A stretch of 34,704 nt of DNA, from assembly GCA_023415305.1 (NCBI GenBank), contig JAEZKZ010000029.1:1-34704 (forward strand), read 5' to 3'. Shown piece after piece: positions 13,851 through 23,047 of the stretch. The notes beneath the pieces were generated by a model. It searched no databases. It was not told the DNA's origin and saw only the letters and a list, made by a program, of their open reading frames with translations. A program made the position numbers and the translations under genes. Each line of letters begins with the position of its first letter. Positions within the stretch are counted from its first letter, which is position 1. The DNA is from Bacillota bacterium (GTDB lineage Bacteria; Bacillota; Clostridia; Acetivibrionales; DSM-1351).

Positions 13851-15578
13851 TTATGTCAAACTTTGAATGTTACAAAGATTTGCATATACTCCGTTTAGCT
13901 CAAGCAGTTCATCATGCTGTCCCGCTTCGGCAATTTTACCGTTTTCCAGCACAATTATTTTGTCTGCTCTCTTGACTGTCGACAATCTATGTGCAATAAC
14001 AATCAGAGTTCTTGTTCCTGCAATTTTGTTAATAGCCTTTTGTATTTCTGTTTCTGTTTCAGTGTCCACAGCTGAGGTGGCTTCATCAAGTATGAGTACA
14101 GGTGAATTTCTCAGCACAGATCTGGCAATGGATATCCTCTGTTTTTGACCTCCGCTGAGTCGTACGCCTCTTTCCCCGATAACAGTTTCATATTTTTCGG
14201 GCAGAGACATTATGTACTCATGGATATAAGCTGTTTTCGCAGCCTCTTCTATTTGCTCCTGAGTTGTATTATGACAGCCATAGGCTATATTTTCAGCTAT
14301 GGTACCGTTAAAAAGAAATACATCCTGCAATACTATACTCAACTGATCTCTAAGAGACTCAAGTGTTATATCCTTTATATCGATACCATCCATTAGAATT
14401 TTTCCGGAGTCTGGATCATAAAATCTGGCAATCAAGGCAGATACTGTAGTTTTACCTACACCTGTCGGCCCTACAAGGGCTATCATCTGCCCCTGCTTCA
14501 CTTTAAAGCTGATATTGTCCAACACAGGAATATCTCCCTTATATGAAAAGCTCACATTATGGAATTCTATAGAACCTGTTAGTTTTCCAACCTTTTTAGC
14601 ATGGGGCCTATCTTTTATATCAGGATCGGTATCCAATACTTCAAATACCCTTTCTGCTCCTGCCAGGGCTTGCTGCATATCCTCCACCACCCTGGTTAGT
14701 GTTGAGATTGGCGTATAAAATAAATTCAGATACAGTAAAAATGCCACAACCTCGGATATGCTCAGTCCTGTCTTCATTGCCAGTAGCGGTCCGGCTATCA
14801 ACACAATAACCGTTCCAATCGACGAAATAAAGTTAACGGCAGGGTTCAGTATGCCTGAGTAAAATAGTGCTTTAATCAGAGCTGTTGAGTACTCTTCAGA
14901 CTTTTCCGATACTCTCTCCAATTCATATTCCTGCTTGTTGAAAACCTGTATTTCCTTCATGCCCGAAAAATTATCCTGAAGAACTGCGTTCAACTCGGCG
15001 ATTTTTGTCTGACCGACCTTAAAATATTTTCTTATCTTACGCAGAACAATTGAAAGTAAGGCTATAAATGGTATGGGAATACAGACCAGCAGGGCTAGCA
15101 GCGGATTTATGAATACAAGAATTATCAGCACACCAACCAGTGTAATAATATTTGTTATCAGATCTGGTATAGCATGCGCAATAAGATTTTCAAAGGTGTT
15201 TGTATCATTAACTACCCTCGACATGAGCTGTCCGGTTTGCTTGTCATGATAATAGCTCATGGAAAGCTTCTGAAAATGATCATAAAGTACTCCTCGTACA
15301 CGAGCTACCAGACTCCAGGATGCCACATGTGCAAAATAATTGTTTAAGAACTGAAATAAAGCTCTTAGTGCAAAGCACCCCAAAAGCGAAATTGATAGTA
15401 TAATAATAGTATCTATAGACTTTTGATAATCGCCGGATTCCATAATTGCTATAATTTTAGAGGTTATGTACGGTGCAGTCAGGTTAATCCCCGAAATCAT
15501 AAATAACGCAATAGTAGATATTACAAGATATTTTGTCCAGGGTTTTGCGAGTTTGAATAGTCTGATTATGTGTTTCAT
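13851..15578 (-). CDS. ABC exporter, fused permease and ATPase
   Basis: A 575-residue half-transporter. The six-helix type I exporter membrane domain covers about residues 15-310. The ATPase domain (about 335-575) has Walker A GPTGVGKTT, signature LSGGQKQR, Walker B VLILDEATSA and the switch histidine in IAHRLST. It would work as a homodimer exporting lipids, drugs or peptides; no peptidase C39 domain is present, so it is not a bacteriocin processor. CGGAGTG precedes the ATG. A promoter with an extended -10 (TGTTATAAT, minus strand, 15632-15624) lies upstream. Cotranscribed with the one-pass membrane protein. Confidence 0.93.
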   Translation of the reverse strand: MKHIIRLFKLAKPWTKYLVISTIALFMISGINLTAPYITSKIIAIMESGDYQKSIDTIIILSISLLGCFALRALFQFLNNYFAHVASWSLVARVRGVLYDHFQKLSMSYYHDKQTGQLMSRVVNDTNTFENLIAHAIPDLITNIITLVGVLIILVFINPLLALLVCIPIPFIALLSIVLRKIRKYFKVGQTKIAELNAVLQDNFSGMKEIQVFNKQEYELERVSEKSEEYSTALIKALFYSGILNPAVNFISSIGTVIVLIAGPLLAMKTGLSISEVVAFLLYLNLFYTPISTLTRVVEDMQQALAGAERVFEVLDTDPDIKDRPHAKKVGKLTGSIEFHNVSFSYKGDIPVLDNISFKVKQGQMIALVGPTGVGKTTVSALIARFYDPDSGKILMDGIDIKDITLESLRDQLSIVLQDVFLFNGTIAENIAYGCHNTTQEQIEEAAKTAYIHEYIMSLPEKYETVIGERGVRLSGGQKQRISIARSVLRNSPVLILDEATSAVDTETETEIQKAINKIAGTRTLIVIAHRLSTVKRADKIIVLENGKIAEAGQHDELLELNGVYANLCNIQSLT

Positions 15579-15623
15579 ATTTCACTCCGTTTATACTAAA
15601 GTTACCATGTAGGTTATTAGAAT

Positions 15624-15632
15624 ATTATAACA
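15624..15632 (-). promoter_or_regulatory. Extended -10 promoter of the ABC exporter
   Basis: TGTTATAAT on the minus strand lies about 45 bases before the start codon, with no clear -35. The rest of the intergenic DNA up to 15759 is AT-rich. It holds only a weak A/T hairpin (TTCTT-TGA-AAGAA, then five T) near 15718-15735 that could end the DUF1648 operon. Confidence 0.5.
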
Positions 15633-15759
15633 TCCGTCAGATTAATATAATAATATATATAACACTTTTAATATTTTAACATTTTTCCCATAAAACACAC
15701 TATAACTTCTTAAAAATTCTTTCAAAGAAAAATTGCACGTCTATATAACATCAACTTAT

Positions 15760-17217
15760 TTATTTTTTTGTACCAGCTTCAGCAAAATTATTTATAATTT
15801 TTTGATAGAGCAGCTCAGTCTTTACCTCATCTTCATAATTGATTAAAATAATTTTTCCGTTTATAAGATTAATAGTAATATGTGGTTTATTTTGGTCTCC
15901 AATAAAAAGCAATGCATCATTATAGCCTTTCAATTTGTGATGTCCGTAGAGCTTGTTTCCTATATCTGCTCCGTTTGTTTTCATCAAGACCACAGGAAGC
16001 TCATTTTTGATAGTAACGTTTTCAATCTGTTCCATTCTTATATCAGTACCCCAAGTTCCCGATATCGAAATCAAGTCCCTACTCACTTCAACCTGTCTCT
16101 CTGAGGTCATTCCCGGTAAAAATGCCAACAAGACAAAAGCGCCTATAACGATAAGTGTAATTACACCCATAAATATTTTTGCTGCTGGTTTAGCAAAATT
16201 AAGGGTAAAACCTATTCCAACCCTTTTTTCAACGAACAGGGCCGGATCATTATCATTGTAATATAACGACCCGAACAGATAATGCTTATCATCATTTCTG
16301 TTAACAACCTGTTCTTCGGTATCTGATTTTATAATATATTTCTCTTCCTTCATAGTTTTAGATATTACAATAATGAAAACAGCACTTAAAATTACAGGAA
16401 CAAAGATTGAAACAGGTAAGCTGAATGTCATAAGTAATGGGCTTATTATACTGCTCATAGAAAAAACTATAAGCATTAAAAAAAGATTAATATATATGTC
16501 CATTATCAAAAGACCCCCGGATAGCATGTATCTTATTCTTCTGCTATTATGTCTGATTTCACCAATTTTACCGCCATTTATAGTCTGTTTGGCGCTTTTA
16601 GTAATAATGTGATTTAAGAAAAAAATAATGTTCATAATTACCTGGATTATTACCAGAATCAATACCGGAAGCCCCTCATCAAGGAGATTGTACTTTTCTG
16701 CCGGATAACCCATTATAGCTTTTATTATTATCCCTATTATTGTTACACCCAAAATACATAGTGGTATTACAAACCATAATAAAGAAATTGTAATCCTCTC
16801 ATCCTTTTCTTTATTATTTCTGTAACTGGTATCTATAATAACTACATTTTTATCAAAGGTCCATTTCTCCTCAATTCTTACTCGTTTTATTCTTTTGTGT
16901 ATAGCCAAGTAATTTACTGCTATTACAGCCAGAGATAAAAATGTTTCTGGCACTAATAAAGCCACAACAATTTCCTCGGAGCCAAAAATTATGACAAGTG
17001 TCAGCATAATCATAAAAACTAAAAAACTAAGGAGCAAATTACGCTGATACTTTTTGTGAAGGAATACAAGTTTCTCATTACTTTCATATCCAACGGGAAT
17101 CCTGACACCATAAAACAGGGCTTTCTTGTTAAGTTGACTTATATTTTGTAAAAAGAAGCCATAGACAAAAATTACAGTTGCCATAAAATAACTAACTATC
17201 AGTAGATACATATTCAT
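15760..17217 (-). CDS. DUF1648/DUF5808 multi-pass membrane protein
   Basis: A 485-residue membrane protein with about nine hydrophobic segments. The N-terminal region resembles the DUF1648 family. The central LYYNDNDPALFVEKR-GIGFTLNF segment is the DUF5808 signature. After a last membrane helix, the C-terminal ~110 residues look like a bacterial PH-type domain. Function is unknown; such proteins are typically encoded next to YtrA-type GntR regulators, as here. The ATG at 17217 is chosen over the longer frame (17337) because AAGGGGTG lies about five bases upstream, and the extra residues lack membrane character. It lies 88 bp after the GntR gene. Confidence 0.85.
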   Translation of the reverse strand: MNMYLLIVSYFMATVIFVYGFFLQNISQLNKKALFYGVRIPVGYESNEKLVFLHKKYQRNLLLSFLVFMIMLTLVIIFGSEEIVVALLVPETFLSLAVIAVNYLAIHKRIKRVRIEEKWTFDKNVVIIDTSYRNNKEKDERITISLLWFVIPLCILGVTIIGIIIKAIMGYPAEKYNLLDEGLPVLILVIIQVIMNIIFFLNHIITKSAKQTINGGKIGEIRHNSRRIRYMLSGGLLIMDIYINLFLMLIVFSMSSIISPLLMTFSLPVSIFVPVILSAVFIIVISKTMKEEKYIIKSDTEEQVVNRNDDKHYLFGSLYYNDNDPALFVEKRVGIGFTLNFAKPAAKIFMGVITLIVIGAFVLLAFLPGMTSERQVEVSRDLISISGTWGTDIRMEQIENVTIKNELPVVLMKTNGADIGNKLYGHHKLKGYNDALLFIGDQNKPHITINLINGKIILINYEDEVKTELLYQKIINNFAEAGTKK

Positions 17218-17305
17218 AATAACACCCCTTCTTGAACGCGATTTGGATAATCCATTACGCATAATAAATTTTATTATTACAAAACCAAGCCTCATATTGA
17301 TTCCG

Positions 17306-17686
17306 TTATGTTTTTTCAAACCTGTTGTAAATTTCATTTATAAACTCGGCTAATTCTTCTTTGCTTATTTTTTTACAATATGCGTCAGCCAAAACTGGTT
17401 TCAGTTCATCACCCAGTTTCTCCATTAATTGTTCCTTGGTCTGTTGAAAATTCAAATTAACAACGGCGCCCTTTCTTCTATCCAACTTAATGTAACCTTC
17501 GGCTTTCAGAAGACTATATGCTTTATTAACAGTATGCAGGTTGATACCAATATCCTCCGCCATCTGCCTAACCGAAGGCAAGGGTTCGCCTTGCTTTAAA
17601 TGACCCAAAGCTATGCCCTCAACAATCTGTTCCATCAATTGAGTGTAAATAGGTTTTTCGCTTTCGAAATCAATTTTCAAGTACAT
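17306..17686 (-). CDS. GntR family regulator, YtrA subfamily
   Basis: A 126-residue regulator with an N-terminal GntR winged helix (about residues 8-75, with PLPSVRQMAEDIGINLHTV) and a short helical tail. It lacks the large FadR-, HutC- or aminotransferase-type effector domains. This is the YtrA pattern, usually controlling envelope or antibiotic-response transporters. GAGGTG precedes the ATG. The gene is preceded by a perfect 16-bp inverted repeat over its promoter and followed by the DUF1648 membrane protein. Confidence 0.92.
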   Translation of the reverse strand: MYLKIDFESEKPIYTQLMEQIVEGIALGHLKQGEPLPSVRQMAEDIGINLHTVNKAYSLLKAEGYIKLDRRKGAVVNLNFQQTKEQLMEKLGDELKPVLADAYCKKISKEELAEFINEIYNRFEKT

Positions 17687-17697
17687 AGTATCACCTC

Positions 17698-17746
17698 AAT
17701 TCTATTTGTTATATATATAGTATAACAAATAGAATTATTTATTCAA
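17698..17746 (-). promoter_or_regulatory. GntR operon promoter with perfect 16-bp operator dyad
   Basis: Arms AATTCTATTTGTTATA (17698-17713) and TATAACAAATAGAATT (17721-17736) are perfect inverted repeats with a 7-base spacer. On the minus strand TTGAAT (17746-17741), a 16-base spacer and TATACT (17724-17719) overlap the dyad. Such a dyad next to a YtrA-type gene points to autorepression. Confidence 0.85.
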
Positions 17747-17898
17747 TCCTTTGTAATTATTTTCTACATTTTTAAATAAAGAAAAGAGAAATCTAATACT
17801 ATATAGATACTAGTTTACAATATATTCTATAATCAATTATAATAATATAATGTTGTTCGAATTCTTATACAATAATGAATGGTACAGGTGATTATGAA

Positions 17899-19767
17899 AT
17901 GAACAAAACGATAAAAAGGTTGCTAATAGGCAGACCTCTTAAAAATGAAGAAATTAAAGGAGAGAAATTTGGAGTTTTATGGGGACTTCCTATACTTTCA
18001 AGTGACGCAATCTCATCTGTAGCATATGCCGGGCAGGAGATATTGTTGGTTTTACTGCCGGTTATCGGTATGCTCGCATTTAAGTACATGGCTTATATTT
18101 CTATAGGTATTATATTGCTTTTGGGAGTATTAACTCTTTCATACCGGCAAACAATTGATTGTTATCCAAACGGCGGCGGCGCCTATGTGGTTGCTAAGGA
18201 GAATATAGGTTTATTGGCAGGAGTAACTGCCGGTTCGGCTCTTTGCATAAGCTATATACTCACTGTAGCAGTTAGCATAGCCTCAGGCGTACATCAGATT
18301 GTTTCTGCATTTCCGGTATTAAAGCCCTATACCGTCTATTTATGCGTTTTTGTAATAATACTTATGACACTGGGGAATCTTAGAGGAATTAAGGAATCTG
18401 CAAAGCTGTTCAGCCTCCCGACCTATTTCTTTATTTTTTCCATCATTTTAATGTTAGTTGTTGGTGTAATCAAGATTTTTATGGGTTACGAACCAGAACC
18501 TTTAGAACTTGCAGAAACGACACTACAGCCGGTTTCTCTTTTTCTGCTTCTCAGTGCATTTACAAATGGTTGTGCTGCTCTTACCGGAGTTGAGGCTGTA
18601 AGCAATTCTGTTCCTAATTTCAGGGAGCCTGCTACTAAAAATGCAAAAGCTGTTTTGGTTCTGCTTTCAACTTTAGTATTAATAGTTTTTGGAGGAACCT
18701 CCATTATAGCCAATTATTATCCCATAGACCCAAGTAAGGGAGCAATGCTTATTCAAATTGCAGGGATGATATTTGGAAAAAATATTTTATTTTACATTAT
18801 TACTGTACTGTCCTTTGGTATTCTTGTTCTAGCGGCAAACACTGCTTATTTTGGCTTTCCTAACCTTATATCGGTTATGGCTAAAGAAGGCTATGTTCCA
18901 AGACAGCTTAGTATGAGAGGTGACAGATTAAGTTTTTCAAACGGGATAATATTTCTTTCTGCTATTGCTGCAGCCTTGATTATCATATTTAATGCAAATG
19001 TTACCAGATTGATAGGACTTTATGCTATAGGTGTTTTTATATCCTTTACACTCTCTCAGGCAGGGATGTTCTGTAAATGGATAAGAACCAAAGGCGATAA
19101 ATGGATTATTAAAGCTGTTATTAATGGGTTTGGAGCATTAGTTACTTTTACCATTGTAATTATTATAGCTATAACCAAATTCACAATGGGTGCCTGGATT
19201 GTAGTAATTGTTATCCCCATAATGATATTTATGATGCTTAAGGTCAAAAAACATTATACCGCGCTGCATAAACAGCTGAAGGTAACTCCTGAGGAATTAA
19301 AGGAAGTAAGTATCCCTCGTGATGTATACAGAAACAGGGTCATAGTTCCCATAGCAAGCATCAATAAGGCAAGTATACGTGCATTAAGATATGCCAGAAC
19401 AATTTCGGATAATGTGGTAGCCTTTAATGTTTCCATTGATGAAGAACAAGGCAAAAAAGTTCGTGAAAAATTCAACATGGTCGATACAGATATACCGTTA
19501 ATTGTGAAATATTCACCTTTCAGAAAGGTAGTTGAGCCTCTCCTGATGTTCATTGAATCTGCAGAGTATGATTATCAGAAAGGGGATATTATTACTGTAA
19601 TTCTACCACAATTTGTTGTAAAAAGATGGTGGAACAATGTTCTCCACAATCATACCAGAGTAATACTTCAAAGGCAGCTGATCAAGCACAAGCATATAGT
19701 AATATGTACCATGCCGCTTCAGATGAAGGATGATGACATTGTATTGAAGTCAAAAAATAAATTATAA
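17899..19767 (+). CDS. kimA: KimA-like potassium transporter (APC superfamily)
   Basis: A 622-residue transporter with about 12 membrane helices (residues 28-460) and a cytosolic C-terminal domain (about 480-615) of universal-stress type. The N-terminus (TIKRLLIGRPL, LPILSSDAISSVAY) matches Bacillus KimA, including D36 and Y43, which bind potassium there at the same residue numbers. KimA imports K+ with protons and is inhibited by c-di-AMP. The ATG at 17899 is chosen because AGGTGAT lies six bases upstream and because it aligns with KimA; an ATG at 17875 is in frame but lacks a site. Unlike Bacillus kimA, no c-di-AMP riboswitch is recognisable in the roughly 160-base upstream region. Amino-acid permease is the main alternative. 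Confidence 0.85.
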   Translation: MNKTIKRLLIGRPLKNEEIKGEKFGVLWGLPILSSDAISSVAYAGQEILLVLLPVIGMLAFKYMAYISIGIILLLGVLTLSYRQTIDCYPNGGGAYVVAKENIGLLAGVTAGSALCISYILTVAVSIASGVHQIVSAFPVLKPYTVYLCVFVIILMTLGNLRGIKESAKLFSLPTYFFIFSIILMLVVGVIKIFMGYEPEPLELAETTLQPVSLFLLLSAFTNGCAALTGVEAVSNSVPNFREPATKNAKAVLVLLSTLVLIVFGGTSIIANYYPIDPSKGAMLIQIAGMIFGKNILFYIITVLSFGILVLAANTAYFGFPNLISVMAKEGYVPRQLSMRGDRLSFSNGIIFLSAIAAALIIIFNANVTRLIGLYAIGVFISFTLSQAGMFCKWIRTKGDKWIIKAVINGFGALVTFTIVIIIAITKFTMGAWIVVIVIPIMIFMMLKVKKHYTALHKQLKVTPEELKEVSIPRDVYRNRVIVPIASINKASIRALRYARTISDNVVAFNVSIDEEQGKKVREKFNMVDTDIPLIVKYSPFRKVVEPLLMFIESAEYDYQKGDIITVILPQFVVKRWWNNVLHNHTRVILQRQLIKHKHIVICTMPLQMKDDDIVLKSKNKL

Positions 19768-19809
19768 AAAATCAGGGATGAATGGGGTATCATTCATCCC
19801 TGATTTTTT
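19766..19809. terminator. Bidirectional terminator between kimA and the VWA gene
   Basis: A perfect 19-bp stem (AAAAATCAGGGATGAATG with its complement, 19766-19784 and 19791-19809) and a six-base loop. It ends in T on the plus strand and, by symmetry, on the minus strand. It overlaps the last base pairs of the kimA stop codon. Confidence 0.9.
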
Positions 19810-19827
19810 ATATCATCTGTTTTTATG

Positions 19828-21480
19828 TTATCTGTTTTTCAAATTAATAGCAGATTTTATTAAGTCAATAAACTCTGAATCCTCTTTGCTTAACTTAAGA
19901 TCGTCTATGTCATTCTTAAGAATTTCATAAACGTCCTCAAGACTGGTATTGCTGGTCCACGGACTTCCCTTCAGTATTTCTGCCGACTGCGCAACCATTG
20001 TAATAAATCTGAATCGTGGGGTTGCATTATAAAAACTGTCCCGGGTCAATGATGACTTAATATTTATATTCATTTCTGTTACTTTATTGGTTTCAGGATT
20101 TTTATATCTAAGGCTTACCTTGCCTAGATATTCATCAATACTATTTTTTAGTTTTACTTCATATAAAGCTGTAACAGCATGCCCTGCGCCTATTTCACCG
20201 GCATCTACACTGTTGTTTTTAAAATCCTTATCTTTCAGTAATCTGTTTTCATAACCGATTAGCCTGTAACTTTCAACACTGTTCCTGTCAAATTCTATTT
20301 GCACTTTTGCATCCTTTGCAATAACCTCCAGTGTTCCCGCCAGTTGATCAATAAAGATCTTTTTTGCTTCATCCAGAGAATCAATATATGCATAGTTTCC
20401 ATCACCCTTATTTGCAAGTGTTTCCAGAAAAATGTCATTAAAATTATCCATTCCGAAGCCAAGTGTTGTTAATGTTATTCCCTTTGTTTTGTAATCCTCA
20501 ACCATCTTCAGTATATCTTCAGCTTTGGTGATACCCTGGTTTGCGACACCGTCAGTGCAAAGAATTATTCGGTTGTTACCGTCGTTTATAAACGCATTGT
20601 ATGCCATATCATAGCCCAACATCAAACCTTCAGCGGCATTAGTTGAGCCTTCGGGCTCCAATTTGTCAATGGCCTTCAGTATACGTTTCTTATTATCACC
20701 CGATGTAGGTTCTAATAATTTTCTCCCATTGGTTCCATACACAACAATACCAATTTTATCGGTTTCACCCATTTGGTCAACTAAAATCTTTAGGCTCTTT
20801 TTTACAAGGGTCAACCTGTTATCCATATCCATGGAACCTGAAACATCTATGACAAAAGTTAATGCTGTTCTTCTTATATTTGCGGCTTCAACATTTTTAC
20901 CCTGTATGCCAACTTCCAGAATATGATATCCCCTGTTAAAAGCAGAAGGTGCCATTTCAGTATAGATTGAAAATGTATCTCCGGCTGGTACCGGGTAATC
21001 ACGCTTAAAGTAGTTAATAAACTCTTCGACTCTTATTGAATCCTTCGGTGGTAAAGATCCTGAATTAATATATTTTCTGGCTATCGTATAGGAAGCAGTA
21101 TCCACATCCAATGAAAACGTAGACATAGGCTGATTCTTTGTATCCTTAAAAGGATTGATACCATAGTCTTTAAAGTATGTATCATTGTATTTTTTTTCAT
21201 CAGTTTGTGAAACTCCATCCGCTTCTACTGAATTATTCCCTTCTTCCGTTTCACCACCTCTAATGTTTCCTGAATTTTCATCGATAGAATAAACATCCTC
21301 AGAAGGATTGACAAGCCCCTTCGAATTTGCCTCTGCTGCAATACTAGCCCCTGCTGATGTTTCCGGAGCAGCACTCTCTGATTTGGATCTCCCGCAGCCG
21401 CTTAAAAGATTTACGCAAAGCAGCAGTATCAACCCCCAGACCACCCACAAATTACGCTTTTCTCTAATTATTCTTTTCAT
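19828..21480 (-). CDS. VWA-domain lipoprotein (YfbK-like)
   Basis: A 550-residue secreted lipoprotein. A signal peptide ends in the lipobox LLSGC with C29. A Ser/Glu/Gly-rich spacer follows (30-105), then the vWF-N region (about 108-170, FSLDVDTASYTIARKYI). The von Willebrand A domain (about 206-375) has a complete metal-dependent adhesion site: D212-S214-S216, T280 and D310. The C-terminal DUF3520 region covers about 380-550. The architecture matches YfbK-type proteins, whose role is unclear but envelope-associated. AAAGGGGG lies seven bases before the ATG. It lies 127 bp behind the histidine kinase and may have its own promoter (minus-strand TATAAT, 21535-21530). Confidence 0.9.
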   Translation of the reverse strand: MKRIIREKRNLWVVWGLILLLCVNLLSGCGRSKSESAAPETSAGASIAAEANSKGLVNPSEDVYSIDENSGNIRGGETEEGNNSVEADGVSQTDEKKYNDTYFKDYGINPFKDTKNQPMSTFSLDVDTASYTIARKYINSGSLPPKDSIRVEEFINYFKRDYPVPAGDTFSIYTEMAPSAFNRGYHILEVGIQGKNVEAANIRRTALTFVIDVSGSMDMDNRLTLVKKSLKILVDQMGETDKIGIVVYGTNGRKLLEPTSGDNKKRILKAIDKLEPEGSTNAAEGLMLGYDMAYNAFINDGNNRIILCTDGVANQGITKAEDILKMVEDYKTKGITLTTLGFGMDNFNDIFLETLANKGDGNYAYIDSLDEAKKIFIDQLAGTLEVIAKDAKVQIEFDRNSVESYRLIGYENRLLKDKDFKNNSVDAGEIGAGHAVTALYEVKLKNSIDEYLGKVSLRYKNPETNKVTEMNINIKSSLTRDSFYNATPRFRFITMVAQSAEILKGSPWTSNTSLEDVYEILKNDIDDLKLSKEDSEFIDLIKSAINLKNR

Positions 21481-21529
21481 TTTTAAGCCCCCTTTATCTC
21501 TCTTTAATCCGATTTCTTAATATAGCTTC

Positions 21530-21583
21530 ATTATAAACCGGGCTTATTTCGTTTATAATTCAAAGTTGTATCAAATATGTAAC
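21530..21583 (-). promoter_or_regulatory. Possible VWA gene promoter with 11-bp direct repeat
   Basis: On the minus strand TATAAT (21535-21530) has no good -35. Upstream of it (21583-21562), GTTACATATTT and GATACAACTTT are consecutive 11-bp units matching at eight positions. Direct repeats with 11-bp phasing are typical sites for OmpR-family response regulators such as the one encoded nearby. This is suggestive only. Confidence 0.35.
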
Positions 21584-21607
21584 AATTGCCAACACAAACA
21601 GAATATC

Positions 21608-23008
21608 CTAGTCTTGTGGCATTAAGGGCAGTATCAGCGTAACCTCCGTCCCTCCTTTATCAGCATTATCCATTGAAATCTGACCGTTGTGCTTTTCAAT
21701 GATTTCATGTGATATTGCAAGACCAAGACCTGTTCCTGTTATGCCTTTGACATTTGAAGCTCTATAAAAACGGTCGAACACTTTTGTAAGGTCATCTTCA
21801 GGAATACCAATACCCTCATCGGCAACTGTAACAATTGCATGTGTATTATTTGCAGTAAGGCTGGTTTTGACTGATGTGTTTTCATCTGAGTACTTTATGG
21901 CATTATCCAATAAATTAACGATTACCTGTATAATTTTATCCCTGTCTGCAACAATAAAAACATTAGGATAAATATTTGTTATAAGCTGAACGCCGTGACT
22001 GGAAGCTCTTTCTCTCATTTTTTCAACACCTTCATTTATCAGAAATGAAAGGTTAACTTTTTCTAAATTAAACTGTTCTTTAAATGAATCCATTCGTGAC
22101 ATCTGCAAAAGATCATTTACCATGTTTGTCAGTCTGGATGTTTCATTATTTAAATGGAATACAACTTTGTCCAGGCTGGGGTCTCCGATTAATTCATCTG
22201 CTAAATACTCAGAATAGCCTTTTATTGCTGCAAGAGGAGTGCGCAGTTCGTGTGACACGTTGGAAACAAACTGCTTTTGCCGGTCAATATGATCTTTAAG
22301 CTGCATTCCCATATCATTAATGCTCTTGCTTAACTGACCCAGTTCATCATGACGATCAATGCTTACAATTTCGAAATCCCTTTTGGCATATTTCTCAGTC
22401 GTAGCGACAAGTTTTTTTATAGGTATAACAAGTTTACGTGATATAAAAATGCTGAGAATAATTATAATCAAACAGAATATACAAGCACCTATGCATAGGA
22501 ATAATACTACTTTGTTCAGTATTAAATTTAACAAGTCTAGCTTATAGTTAATTACAACAATGCCTATGGTTTTACCATTCATTTCAACAGGAGCTGAAAA
22601 ATAGTAAATGTTGTTTTGTATGTATGTAACCGTCTCGCCCTGCTGGGCAGGTAAAAGCACCTTATTTTGAAACTCACTCATATCAAAATCCGGATGTTCA
22701 AAAACATCGACCAATCCGCTTAACAACTGCAAATCATTGTTATATATAAGGAGCTGACCTATTCCCGAGCTTAAATTAGCCCCAACAAATTTCGCATTTT
22801 GCTCATTTAATTCATTTGTACTGTTTTTTTCGAACAGAAAAACCTGCTTTATATAATCCTGAACTGTATCGTTCTGTTCAACAAGCTGCTGATCCACCTT
22901 ATCTATCCAGTAGGATTCTATACTTTTTAGAACAAATAATCCCACTATAAGCAGCACCACTACAGATGTTAATGAATAATACAGAACAAGTCGTGTACTA
23001 AATTTCAT
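21608..23008 (-). CDS. Sensor histidine kinase
   Basis: A 466-residue membrane kinase. Membrane helices at about 8-28 and 167-189 enclose an extracytoplasmic sensor of about 135 residues that I cannot classify further. HAMP follows (about 190-242). HisKA has phospho-acceptor H253 in VSHELRTPL. HATPase_c has N-box N365, G1 DEGIGIP and G2 GTGLGL. GGAGGG precedes the ATG. It is the last of four tightly packed genes after DUF2339, DUF3999 and its cognate response regulator (39-bp gap). The stimulus is unknown but should be outside the membrane. Confidence 0.95.
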   Translation of the reverse strand: MKFSTRLVLYYSLTSVVVLLIVGLFVLKSIESYWIDKVDQQLVEQNDTVQDYIKQVFLFEKNSTNELNEQNAKFVGANLSSGIGQLLIYNNDLQLLSGLVDVFEHPDFDMSEFQNKVLLPAQQGETVTYIQNNIYYFSAPVEMNGKTIGIVVINYKLDLLNLILNKVVLFLCIGACIFCLIIIILSIFISRKLVIPIKKLVATTEKYAKRDFEIVSIDRHDELGQLSKSINDMGMQLKDHIDRQKQFVSNVSHELRTPLAAIKGYSEYLADELIGDPSLDKVVFHLNNETSRLTNMVNDLLQMSRMDSFKEQFNLEKVNLSFLINEGVEKMRERASSHGVQLITNIYPNVFIVADRDKIIQVIVNLLDNAIKYSDENTSVKTSLTANNTHAIVTVADEGIGIPEDDLTKVFDRFYRASNVKGITGTGLGLAISHEIIEKHNGQISMDNADKGGTEVTLILPLMPQD

Positions 23009-23047
23009 ATAAACCCTCCAAAGGTGTAAATAGTTACATTTTGCTGG

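Noticed and set aside
13851..15578. Bacteriocin export and immunity locus together with the CPBP protein
   Set aside because: The exporter has no C39 peptidase domain, no precursor peptide gene is seen nearby, and the CPBP gene is over 12 kb away with its own regulator.
17218..17337. 40-residue N-terminal extension of the DUF1648 protein overlapping the GntR gene
   Set aside because: The only good ribosome binding site (AAGGGGTG) precedes the ATG at 17217. The extension is basic and unlike the family.
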